Assembly (NCBI GenBank): GCA_965247065.1
Contig: CBDFGN010000006.1
Span: 806,001-870,000 of the forward strand
Source: CBDFGN01 sp965247065
GTDB lineage: Bacteria; Bacteroidota; Bacteroidia; Cytophagales; Cyclobacteriaceae
Length of the DNA: 64,000 nucleotides
Direction of reading: 5' to 3'
A program made the translations under genes and the position numbers. The notes under the pieces were generated by a model. That model worked only from the letters and a program-made list of their open reading frames with translations, ran no database searches and was not told the origin of the DNA. This document shows, in pieces, positions 17,485 through 26,100 of the stretch; the first letter of the stretch is position 1; every line of letters starts with the position of its first letter.

Positions 17485-19368
17485 TTAAGCCAAAACCTGG
17501 TTGATGAGGGCCACACTGAAGATGCTCAACAGAAACCAGCCAATGAATCCTTGAATGATGGCAACATAACGGGCTAGCCCCCTGGTCGGAATGTCTCCAA
17601 ACCCAAGAGTCGTGAAGGCATTAACGCTCAGAGTCAAAGCATTAAGGGCTTTGATGATGATAACATAAAGAAGGAAAAGTATAAAGCCGAGGCCTATGAA
17701 GATTCCGGAGAAGAATTTTTTCCGGGCCGATAAATCAGTCCATTTACCCTCGAACATGTCCATTCTATTGATGACCCCCTGCTGGAACCTTTGGAAGAAA
17801 AGCGAATATTGGTATAGAGGACGGCTGAAAATGTAGATCGCCCCGGGTATCTCCTTCTTGCTTTGCTGGAGGTAGTCTCTGAATTCTTTATAAGAGGAGT
17901 AGTCTTGATCCAACTGAGTTGAACTCGCTTCCAGCAGACTTTTTTCCGATTTAAAATATCCTATGAGAAGATTGATTCTTCTAAGCACATTGCTCTTGGT
18001 CAACACATCCCAGTCAGAAGGGAAAAAGAAATAGAAAACCGCAAAACCAACAATGGCCAGGAGCGATATTTCCACTGCCTTGGCCGGCCGGGTACCGTAG
18101 TCAGTGAAATACTTGAGGAATAAATTGAGTTGCCATTTAAAATAGCGGTCGAAAGACGGCGTGGCTTGATACTCATATTTGAGCTTTCGGGTTACAATAT
18201 CCTTGAGTTCGAAATAACATCCATTGGCCGATTCCAGGTCACCCCTTGACTTGTAAATATTGAATAGACTCTGGTATGAATTGACGAGCTGCTCATACCC
18301 GGAACGGTTGGTGAGCTCCTGTTCCTTGACGCCAAGATACAATAATACCGAAGATGGGACCTCGTAACCAAATTCATTGCACGCCTGGGCGCCAGGTAAA
18401 GGTTCGTAGACAGCCAGCTTAAATTCCTGGAATTGTTCCCAATAAATAATGTTAAACAACTCCGGAAAGATGAGATCGTTAAAAGCAACGTGCTGGGCAA
18501 ATTCGTTACCTCGAATAATCAATTGATTCTGAATCGCAGATCCACTCAGGTCCAAGCTGCTTTGGAAATAATTATTCTCAAGCTTGAGGCTTGACAAATT
18601 GAAAGAACGTATCGCGGCTTTTTGGCTTATAGATTGGGCTAGGAATTTGCAACCCTCAATGGAAAGATTAACTCCATTATCGGAGTCTTCAAAATTCGAG
18701 TAGAACTCAAATTGAATATTGTTCTCCAGGGAGCGGTCATATGTCAAAGAATCCGCTTGGGCCAGGCATTCCCCCGGTGTGGCCTCGAACCTGCAATCCA
18801 TGATCTCAATTCCTCGGGTGGAGCGATTTTCGTGAAATAGGACCTTATGCAAAAACTGATTATCATCGAGAACTACCCGGGAAGTGGAGTTACCGCTGAG
18901 AGCAAGCTCCCCTTCGAAAAGGCTCCCGGTAAGAAACAGGTCCCTCAGGAAATTATCCTTGACCCGAAGTTCCTGAAATCGACAATTACTGAAAGAAATC
19001 CAGGGCTCGTAATTGCCTGCCTGCAGCATGGTGCAATTGATAATCGAAAGCCGCCGGTTGAACTTAAACTGGGAGAGCTCCAGTCTATGTAGAAACGAAT
19101 TAGTGAACTCAATTCTCGGATCGATTACAATTCGGCCTGAGTCCAGTTTTATCAGCCCGCTCCCAGCATACTTGTCCATCAGATATTCGTATGCCGAAGT
19201 CCCTTTTAAGTTATCGGTCAGAACCTCCTTGTCCCGCACGCTGATCCGGGATTTTCTTGAGGTTAAGGCCGATTCGAGAATCTCAGTAAGCTCCACCCTT
19301 TCCAGCTGAGCGACCAGCGGATGATCAAGAACGAGAGCCAGGATCAGGGTTAGATATTTCCTTTTCAT
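17485..19368 (-). CDS. Potassium-channel-like membrane protein with exported N-terminal repeat domain
   Basis: 627 residues. A signal peptide (YLTLILALVLDHPLVAQ) leads into about 330 residues of irregular beta-helix, pentapeptide-like repeats (LELSQFKFNRRLSIINCTML, LSGSAIQNQLIIRGNEFA). A first membrane helix near residue 440 (ISLLAIVGFAVFYFFF) is followed by a cytosolic stretch and, at the end, a two-helix pore module with selectivity-filter-like TLGFGDIP between IGLGFILFLLYVIIIKALNA and the last helix. GFGD is one of the accepted variants of the K+ filter GYGD. The exported repeat domain plausibly acts as a sensor or docking part. Ion selectivity and gating are unproven. Confidence 0.8.
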   Translation of the reverse strand: MKRKYLTLILALVLDHPLVAQLERVELTEILESALTSRKSRISVRDKEVLTDNLKGTSAYEYLMDKYAGSGLIKLDSGRIVIDPRIEFTNSFLHRLELSQFKFNRRLSIINCTMLQAGNYEPWISFSNCRFQELRVKDNFLRDLFLTGSLFEGELALSGNSTSRVVLDDNQFLHKVLFHENRSTRGIEIMDCRFEATPGECLAQADSLTYDRSLENNIQFEFYSNFEDSDNGVNLSIEGCKFLAQSISQKAAIRSFNLSSLKLENNYFQSSLDLSGSAIQNQLIIRGNEFAQHVAFNDLIFPELFNIIYWEQFQEFKLAVYEPLPGAQACNEFGYEVPSSVLLYLGVKEQELTNRSGYEQLVNSYQSLFNIYKSRGDLESANGCYFELKDIVTRKLKYEYQATPSFDRYFKWQLNLFLKYFTDYGTRPAKAVEISLLAIVGFAVFYFFFPSDWDVLTKSNVLRRINLLIGYFKSEKSLLEASSTQLDQDYSSYKEFRDYLQQSKKEIPGAIYIFSRPLYQYSLFFQRFQQGVINRMDMFEGKWTDLSARKKFFSGIFIGLGFILFLLYVIIIKALNALTLSVNAFTTLGFGDIPTRGLARYVAIIQGFIGWFLLSIFSVALINQVLA

Positions 19369-19494
19369 GTTTTTGTCAGGCCCTTTTGAGAATGCCGTAG
19401 CTGTTAGCTAGCGCCGTTTTCTAGTTTCTGTTTCCGCGGAAAACAGATAACCGATAAACGTTTCTGTGTTTCGGTTTTTCAGTTCTTCGGTTGC

Positions 19495-19545
19495 ACCGTC
19501 TACCCTCAAACCGTCCCGTCCACCGGCCCGTCTACCATCTTCACT
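19495..19545. repeat. Degenerate ACCGTCY heptamer cluster
   Basis: Several CCGTC-containing heptamers (ACCGTCTACC, CCGTCCCGTCCACC, CCCGTCTACC) lie between the channel gene and the small secreted protein, ending at that gene's stop. This is the most degraded of three such clusters between 19.4 and 21.7 kb. Confidence 0.65.
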
Positions 19546-19936
19546 ACCTCAGCTTAGTGACATTTTGAAACTCCCAATAGGCCCCATCCTCAAATTCAAA
19601 AATTATGGTGTTCTTAAAGTCATTGAAGATCACTTCTTCCATATTGCCACTCTTGACCACGGCGACCCCGCTCTTTTCTTCATCCACATAAAAAGCCCGC
19701 ACATGATATGTGATCATTTTCCAGTTTCCCGTGGCATTCCGTTGGGAGTAGCTAAGCTCATGATTTTCAAGGTCCAGAATGATGTAGGTCGTTTTGTAAT
19801 AGGTATGGAATTTATCCAGATTTTGATGATAACTGATCTCAAATTGATGGCTTTCATATTCGTGCACCTGGGCTACCAACGAGATCGGGATCCATAGCAG
19901 GATCCAATGCCAGGTTTTGCCTATATTCAACGCCAT
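19544..19936 (-). CDS. Small secreted protein, unknown function
   Basis: 130 residues with a signal peptide (KTWHWILLWIPISLVAQ). The mature part is a run of beta strands with charged turns (TTYIILDLENHELSYSQ, IIFEFEDGAYWEFQNV), perhaps a small beta-sandwich or lipocalin-like fold. No family or active site is recognised. It heads the long minus-strand run that ends with the MORN protein, though 175 bp with heptamer repeats separate it from the channel gene. Confidence 0.68.
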   Translation of the reverse strand: MALNIGKTWHWILLWIPISLVAQVHEYESHQFEISYHQNLDKFHTYYKTTYIILDLENHELSYSQRNATGNWKMITYHVRAFYVDEEKSGVAVVKSGNMEEVIFNDFKNTIIFEFEDGAYWEFQNVTKLR

Positions 19937-20030
19937 GATAGGCTAAATTTAGAAAGAAGTATAAAACAAGGAAAATTGAAGGAAGATTTTGACTGTTAGA
20001 TTGTTGATTTAGTACCTTGACTTATAAGGA

Positions 20031-20552
20031 ATGACTATTATTCAAACGGTACGAGGCCTTACCCCACAATTTGGAGACAATTGCTTCCTGGCAGCCACTG
20101 CAACGGTGGTAGGGGAGGTTTCAATGGGCGCACAGTGTTCGGTCTGGTTCAATGCTGTGGTCCGTGGAGACGTACACTCCATATCCATAGGGGAGATGAC
20201 TAACATTCAGGATGGTGCCATAATCCATTGTACCTACCAGAAATCAAAGACTGTAATCGGAAACCAGGTTTCGATTGCCCACAATGCGGTGGTCCACGCG
20301 TGCACAATTGAACACGAGGTATTGATTGGTATTGGAGCGACGATCTTGGATGATGCCTTTATCCCGACCCGATGCGTGATCGCCGCCGGATCGGTAGTAC
20401 TTCCGGGTAGGCAACTGGAACCAGGTTATGTTTATGCCGGAACACCGGCACGAAAAGTGAAGCCTACTAGTCAGGAAATGATAGAGGTTATCGCCAGAAC
20501 CGCCAGGAATTATGTAATGTACGGCGAATGGTATCTTGCGAATAAATCCTAA
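20031..20552 (+). CDS. Gamma-carbonic-anhydrase-like left-handed beta-helix protein
   Basis: 173 residues of hexapeptide-repeat sequence in the YrdA/CaiE/PaaY pattern: CSVWFNAVVRGDVHSISIGE, MTNIQDGAIIHCT, SIAHNAVVHACTIEHEVLIG, then a C-terminal helix with RNYVMYGEW. The three His that bind zinc in this group are at the expected places (IIHCT, IAHNAVVHA). These trimeric cytosolic proteins are called carbonic anhydrases, but many have weak or unknown activity. Flanked on the 3' side by a short heptamer array. The ATG at 20031 gives the expected start. Confidence 0.88.
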   Translation: MTIIQTVRGLTPQFGDNCFLAATATVVGEVSMGAQCSVWFNAVVRGDVHSISIGEMTNIQDGAIIHCTYQKSKTVIGNQVSIAHNAVVHACTIEHEVLIGIGATILDDAFIPTRCVIAAGSVVLPGRQLEPGYVYAGTPARKVKPTSQEMIEVIARTARNYVMYGEWYLANKS

Positions 20553-20555
20553 ATC

Positions 20556-20634
20556 CTCAACCGTGAACCGTCTCACCGTCCACCGTCTCACCGTGAACCG
20601 TCTCACCGTCCACCGTCACACCGTCCCCGGTACT
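20556..20634. repeat. ACCGTCY heptamer array with 30-bp higher-order unit
   Basis: Alternating 7- and 8-bp units built on ACCGT make a 30-bp block (ACCGTGA, ACCGTCTC, ACCGTCC, ACCGTCTC) repeated twice from 20560 to 20619, the second copy ending CAC. The array fills the gap between the gamma-carbonic-anhydrase-like gene and the DinB-family gene almost exactly. Confidence 0.85.
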
Positions 20635-20635
20635 C

Positions 20636-21154
20636 ATGATCGGTAAACCTGAACCTGATGAATACCCGGAGTTTTTCCAGGGTTACATAGAGCTCGTTGT
20701 CTCCGCGGACATCATTGGGTTCCTGGAAAAGCAAAACAAGGATTTCGTAAACCAGCTTTTGAGAGTAGGTCCTGACAAGGCCTATTTTAGGTACGCCCCC
20801 GACAAGTGGTCCATCAAGGAAGTGTTAGGTCATGTAATCGACATTGAGCGGGCGATGGCTTACCGGGCCTTTTCCTTTTCGCGTGGAGAGGATCAAGCCC
20901 TCCCAGGAATTGATCAAGATCAATACACCCTCAAAGGTGATTTTGACTATCGGAACTTCCATGACCTGATCCAGGAGTTTAAGTTTTTACGTCTTTCCAA
21001 TATACGCCTTTTCGGTGGGCTAAATGAGGAGGCCTTTAAAAGGAAGGGGACGGCAGATCAAAAAACCTTTACCGTCAGGGCTCTTATATTTATAGCCGCC
21101 GGTCACTTGGAACATCACCGGCAGGTGTTGAGGGGCAAGTATGGGGTCAGTTAA
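20636..21154 (+). CDS. DinB/YfiT-like putative metal-dependent protein
   Basis: 172 residues of a four-helix DinB-superfamily fold. The metal-site histidines are at expected positions: WSIKEVLGHVIDIERAMAYR (first His) and IAAGHLEHHRQVLRGKY (His pair). This superfamily includes bacillithiol- and mycothiol-dependent transferases and other thiol enzymes; a link with bacillithiol fits the YpdA gene 10 kb away but is only inference. It is unrelated to DNA polymerase IV, which shares the name DinB. The start ATG follows the heptamer array by a few bases, and the large array begins about 50 bp past the stop. Confidence 0.85.
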   Translation: MIGKPEPDEYPEFFQGYIELVVSADIIGFLEKQNKDFVNQLLRVGPDKAYFRYAPDKWSIKEVLGHVIDIERAMAYRAFSFSRGEDQALPGIDQDQYTLKGDFDYRNFHDLIQEFKFLRLSNIRLFGGLNEEAFKRKGTADQKTFTVRALIFIAAGHLEHHRQVLRGKYGVS

Positions 21155-21204
21155 CAGGTTTGCCGTAAAAGCAGTCTTGTCGGCTTTTTTTCGCGCTCTC
21201 CACC

Positions 21205-21665
21205 GTCACACCCCCCGCCGCCGACCGTCTACCGTCCACCTCCCACGGTCCACTGTCTACCGTCTACCGTCCACCTCCCACGGTCCACTGTCTACCGTCT
21301 ACCGTCCACCTCCCACGGTCCACTGTCTACCGTCTACCGTCCACCTCCCACGGTCCACTGTCTACCGTCTACCGTCCACCGTCTTACCGTCCACCTCCCA
21401 CCGTCTACCGTCCACCGTCCACCGTCTACCGTCTACCGTCCACCATCTACCGTCCACCGTCCACCTCCCACCGTCTACCGTCTACCGTCCACCGTCTACC
21501 TCCCAGCGTCTACCGTCCACCGTCCACCGTCCACCGTCCACCGTCCCACCGTCCACCGTCTACCGTCTTACCTCCCACCGTCCAGCGTCTACCGTCTACC
21601 GTCCACCGTCCACCGTCTACCTCCCAGCGTCTACCGTCTACCGTCCACCGTCTACCGTCCTACCG
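21205..21665. repeat. Large ACCGTCY heptamer array with 35-bp higher-order repeat
   Basis: About 460 bp made almost wholly of 7-bp units of the form ACCGTCC, ACCGTCT, or variants such as ACCTCCC. From 21221 to 21360 five heptamers form a 35-bp block (TCTACCG, TCTACCG, TCCACCT, CCCACGG, TCCACTG) present four times, the last three identical; beyond that the order of heptamers is irregular. The plus strand contains no stop codon in the repeats, which creates a meaningless 194-codon frame of Pro, Ser, Thr, Val and His. No protein-coding gene lies between 21155 and 21750. Confidence 0.95.
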
Positions 21666-21750
21666 TTTTCTGTTTTCCCGTTCCACCGCTCCTCTTCTCC
21701 TCCTCTCTTCATCTTCTCTTCTTAACTTACGGACAAATCACAAATAGCGT

Positions 21751-22101
21751 ATGAAATTCATTATCCGCCTTTTCCTTTCTTCCCTTGCCGTGATCCTGAC
21801 CGCCTATTTATTGCCAGGCGTGGAGGTAGCCAGTTTTATGAGCGCCTTAATAGTGGCTGCGCTGCTTGGATTGCTGAATGTGACCGTTAGGCCCTTGCTG
21901 GTCATCCTTACTATTCCGTTCACAGTTTTGACCCTGGGCTTGTTCTTGCTGGTTATCAATGCTGGGATCATTCTATTGGCCAATGCCATCGTTCCAGGAT
22001 TCGAAGTCGATGGATTTTGGTGGGCTCTGGCTTTCAGCCTGATCCTATCCATTCTTAGCTCGCTCTTTTATGACCTCGCTGGCAAGGACACCGTGAATTG
22101 A
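21751..22101 (+). CDS. YvlD-type four-helix membrane protein ('phage holin family')
   Basis: 116 residues with four hydrophobic segments in the pattern of the YvlD/DUF360 family: LFLSSLAVILTAYLLPGVEV, ALIVAALLGLLNVTVRPLL, the conserved ILTIPFTVLTLGLFLLVINA and WWALAFSLILSILSSLF. Automatic pipelines call it a phage holin family protein, but it is a chromosomal envelope protein with no phage context here; YvlD relatives are tied to envelope stress. The exact role is unknown. Confidence 0.88.
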   Translation: MKFIIRLFLSSLAVILTAYLLPGVEVASFMSALIVAALLGLLNVTVRPLLVILTIPFTVLTLGLFLLVINAGIILLANAIVPGFEVDGFWWALAFSLILSILSSLFYDLAGKDTVN

Positions 22102-22174
22102 CCCGTTTCTATATGAATCATGCCTGACTTTCTATTTTAGCCTAAAACCAGTAACTTCCATTGTGGGATCCGCC

Positions 22175-22921
22175 ATGTTGCTTGAGAAACGTAGGTTTCG
22201 GACCAGTGTGAAATACGCCCTGGGATTCATTGCCATATTATGGGCAGCCAAGTTGATCGAATGGTTGCTGTCCGCGGATTTCGGAGTTTATGGGATATAT
22301 CCCCGAACTCTTACGGGTACTGTGGGCATATTGGTCAGTCCGTTGATCCACGGTGACTTCACACATCTGTTTTCCAATACTTTGCCACTGGTCTTTCTGG
22401 GAGTAGGGGTTGTTTTTTTCTACCGTAAGGTGGCCGTCGATGTCTTCTTTTTGATTTATTTATTTACTGGCATCTCTGTTTGGTTCGTTGCCAGACAGGC
22501 TTATCACATAGGCGCTAGTGGCATTATCTACGGTCTGGTAAGTTTCTTATTTTTTAGCGGATTAATGAGAAAGGATTTGAAATCTGTGACAGTTTCCCTG
22601 GTGGTTTTATTTATGTACAGCGGAATGTTGCAGGGAATCTTCCCTAACTCTCCAGGAATTTCCTGGGAGTCCCATCTTTTGGGCGCAGTAGTCGGTTTTG
22701 GCTGCGCTATTCTGTTCCGGAATGCCCCATTATCAGTTGCAGATGATGGGCTTGAGAACGAAGAGTTAATGCCTCGCGACGATGCCGTCACCTCAACGTT
22801 GACCCTTGGTCCAGGGCCATCAAGTGTACTTTATCATTATAGGGAAAAATCCATGGACCCTCCAAAAGATTCCTACAAGAAAAAGCCCGTCAGAAGCTAT
22901 ACATCAACGCATTACTACTAG
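22175..22921 (+). CDS. Rhomboid-family intramembrane serine protease
   Basis: About 248 residues from the ATG at 22175 (a GTG four codons upstream also fits). Six membrane segments with the rhomboid signature: HGDFTHLFSNTLPLVFLG, catalytic Ser in YHIGASGIIYGL and catalytic His in GISWESHLLGAVVG. Rhomboids cleave membrane-protein substrates within the bilayer. A 50-residue polar tail follows the last helix. A shorter paralogue with the same motifs lies at 51941. Substrates are not indicated by the neighbours. Confidence 0.9.
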   Translation: MLLEKRRFRTSVKYALGFIAILWAAKLIEWLLSADFGVYGIYPRTLTGTVGILVSPLIHGDFTHLFSNTLPLVFLGVGVVFFYRKVAVDVFFLIYLFTGISVWFVARQAYHIGASGIIYGLVSFLFFSGLMRKDLKSVTVSLVVLFMYSGMLQGIFPNSPGISWESHLLGAVVGFGCAILFRNAPLSVADDGLENEELMPRDDAVTSTLTLGPGPSSVLYHYREKSMDPPKDSYKKKPVRSYTSTHYY

Positions 22922-23059
22922 CCTTGATCCGATTCTTTTTTCCTTGCGCCCGGACCCTGTACGGCCATTTTTCTGAGCGATCAAATTGCCCCCCTGGGTT
23001 ACATTTAATCAAAATTTTCATAAATTGACACCGTACTTCCAATTAAAAATTCTAACCGA

Positions 23060-23126
23060 ATGCTTGGTGCCCTACCTAAATCACTAGGAGCAGAGCCTCC
23101 TGAATATATAACGAGTTTGGCTTCTG
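23060..23126 (+). other. Likely original N-terminus of the Npt-like gene, out of frame by one base
   Basis: An ATG at 23060 opens a frame reading MLGALPKSLGAEPPEYI. Removing one A near 23110 (ATATAACGAG to ATATACGAG) joins this to RVWLLLGMGFFTGIFLAAYQ of the main frame, placing a short cytosolic leader before the first membrane helix. The main frame alone has a TAA at 23109-23111 and only TTG (23127) or ATG (23133) as a start, inside the first helix. Confidence 0.6.
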
Positions 23127-26100
23127 TTGGGAATGGGTTTCTTCACTGGAATCTTCCTTGCCGCTTACCAGGTAGGGGTGGAAGTGGTCTTCCTCAAAAC
23201 CCCTGGTCTTGGTGATGAGAATCTGGACAAGGCGATGTTCGCAGCCGGTGGGTTTGGCCTGTTGTCAACCTTCATTTTTGTATGGCTTCAGAATCGAATT
23301 TCGTACTCGACGCTCGCATTATTCAATCTAATCACGTTCACGATTTTTTTGATAGGTATAAGCGTTCTCTTTGAGTATCACGAGGTGGGTCCTGCTGAGC
23401 ACTTCCAAATCGAATCCTTCAAAGGCATTTCGGATGAAGAGGTAGTCCGGATGAAACGTGGCGCACGCGACTATTTTGTGGCCCGGGACTATGAAATCCC
23501 GAATCTGCAAATGGGTAATGTTGTGGATTCTTTAATTATAGAATCCCGGCAGTTCTACCCGGAAATAGAAGCCAGCCTGACGCCAGAGAAACGGCAGCTG
23601 ATACAAAAGGTCCTTGGAGAAGCCCAGATTGTTGCCCTTGCCAGAGATACTTCACAGGTTGAAGCCACCATTGATAGGCTTCAGGCGGCTTGGGTACCCG
23701 AGGTTTCAGACACGTACCGGGGGATAGTATTTCTTTCATTCATGATGCTCGGGCCTATTCTTGCGACCATACTCCTTGGATTTTGGGGAACTTTCAACCG
23801 GCTATTTACACTTCGACAATCTAAGCGGATCATCGGTGGTATTGATACCGGACAATTGACAGCCACCATTATAGCCTTTTTTGCAATTGGAGCCTTACCC
23901 GATATATTCAGATCGGCCGACCTAATTCTGCTCTCCGCAGTGTGCATAACCGGCGCTTTGATATTCTTGATAATAATCGTAAGAAGCTATGACCTTGACG
24001 CATTGATGCGGGAGCAGGCTGGACAGGAAAAAGTAAAGCGCACCTCATACCTCGGCCTTTTTGTGGACAAGTATCTAAAATGGCTCTGTCTGTTTTTGAT
24101 TCTGTCGATGGTTGCTACCGTAGTAATGGACTTTGCCTTCCTCTCCACCATAAACGTGTACTACCCGATCGAAAGGGAACTGCAGCAGTACATCGCATTC
24201 TTTAGCGCGGTGATCATGCTGGTGAGTTTTATTATTCAGACCTTCATAAACGACATTATCATTGGCAAATACGGCCTCAAAGTCTCGTTGCTGGTAATGC
24301 CCGCCATCCTGGCCCTATTCTGCTTGGGAGCAATTGCCGGCGGACACTATTATGTTTACAACGTAAAGACAGATGACCTGATTTATTTCTTTCTGTTCAT
24401 ATCCATGGGCAAGCTGTTCTCTGCCGCTTTCAAGGATGCCTTGGAGAACCCTGCCTTCAAACTCTACTTCCTGCCGTTGGAAATCAAGGTGCGTTTTGAT
24501 ATTCAAACCAAGGTTGAAGGGGTTATCAATGAATTGGCCAGTTTAGTGGCCGGAACTCTATTGGTGGTTTTGAGCCTAGAGTTCATTGGTCTGGAGGTAA
24601 TTCACTTCTGTTACCTCATTTTGGTCGTCACCATTAGCATGTATTTCGTGGCGGTGGTTCTTTTTGAACGTTACAAGGATACGCTAAAGTCCACACTGGA
24701 AAGATATAAGAAGGCGCAGGTCCAGGATGGGCATAAGGAAGATCGGAGTTTAATAAGTCTGCTGCAAAGTGAAATGGGTTCCAGTAAATCGGCGAAGGTT
24801 ATATTCGCAGCCAAACTAATGGAGAAGGTTGAGCCCATTTTGCTCGAGTCCTCTTTGGCAAATTTGATCAAGAGTACCTCCTCCGAGATTCGGGAATATG
24901 CGGTGCAGCGGATCAACCAGCTCAAGAGCCTGTCGCTCCTGGATTCGGTCAAAGAACAGATTGAAGTCGAGGATTCACCTGAGATAAAGGATTTGGCTCA
25001 ACAGGCTGTGGCTCGTCTTTCCGAATCCGACTCAACCTCTCAGTCAGCAGAGAATCTTAAGAAGCTGGTTCGTTCAACCAATAGCGACGACCGTGTTTTT
25101 GCAGCCAAGATTCTGGGTAGGACTTCGGAAGACATATACCTTAGGTATCTCACCGAATTGATCCGGGACATTAACCCCAAGGTTAGAGTTTCAGCCCTGG
25201 TGACAGCCGGCCAGCTGAAGAATCCCGAATTTTGGCCCTATCTGATTGAGAACCTGGTTTCTCCGCAGTTTAGTAATGCTGCTGCTTCTGCCTTGGTAGC
25301 AATAGGAGCTGACGTCAATCCGTCCATTGAGGCTGCCTACAACAAAACGGGCCAAAAAACCGAGGTTATGTCCCGAATTGTTCAAATCCTGGGGAGGATA
25401 GGAGGGCGGGAAGCCGAGGAGCTGCTATGGAAAAAAATTGATTCCAACGATAAGGAAGTATTTACCCAAGTCCTTTTGTCATTGAACGAATTGGGTTATA
25501 AAGCCCGGGAACTCCAGGCGGCTAGAATCAAGATTACCATTGAAGCGGATATTGAAGATGTCCAATGGAATCTCCAGGCTCTGAACTTTATCCCGGATGA
25601 CGAAGAGAATCAGCTGCTGAGGGAAGCGATCAAGGCCGAGAACCAATACAATTACGATCATATATATATGCTCCTTTCCATGAACTTCGATCCGCAATCG
25701 ATTCAATTGGTAAAGGAGAATATTGAAACCGGCCTGGATGATAACATAACCTTTGCCATTGAGTTGCTGGATGTGTTCCTGACCGAGGACCTGAAGCCTA
25801 AGCTCTTCCCTATACTGGATGATCTTGAGTTCGGCGAGAGGATGTCTAAGCTGGAAGAGTACTATGCCCCGGAAAACTTCGAATCATTAGAAGCGGTTTA
25901 TATACAGATAATCAACCGGGACTACAATCACATCAACCGGTGGACCAAAGCCCTCGCCATGTATAGCCTGGCCAAGCTTCCAGAGTCTAAACATGTGGAC
26001 GTGCTCGTGGCCAACCTGTTCAACCCTGACCATATGTTACGGGAGATTGCCGCCTGGGCATTAGTGAAGTTGGATCGGTCGATTTACCAGGAGAACTCCT

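Noticed and set aside
21205..21665. Possible CRISPR array
   Set aside because: The repeats are 7 bp or 35 bp and directly adjacent, with no unique spacers and no cas genes nearby.
21141..21725. 194-codon plus-strand frame over the heptamer array
   Set aside because: It is open only because ACCGTCY heptamers contain no stop in any plus-strand frame. The product is low-complexity Pro/Ser/Thr/Val and overlaps the DinB-family gene; there is no start context or homology-like pattern.
21751..22101. Prophage signal from the 'phage holin family' label
   Set aside because: YvlD-type proteins are common chromosomal membrane proteins; no phage structural or lysis genes are present.
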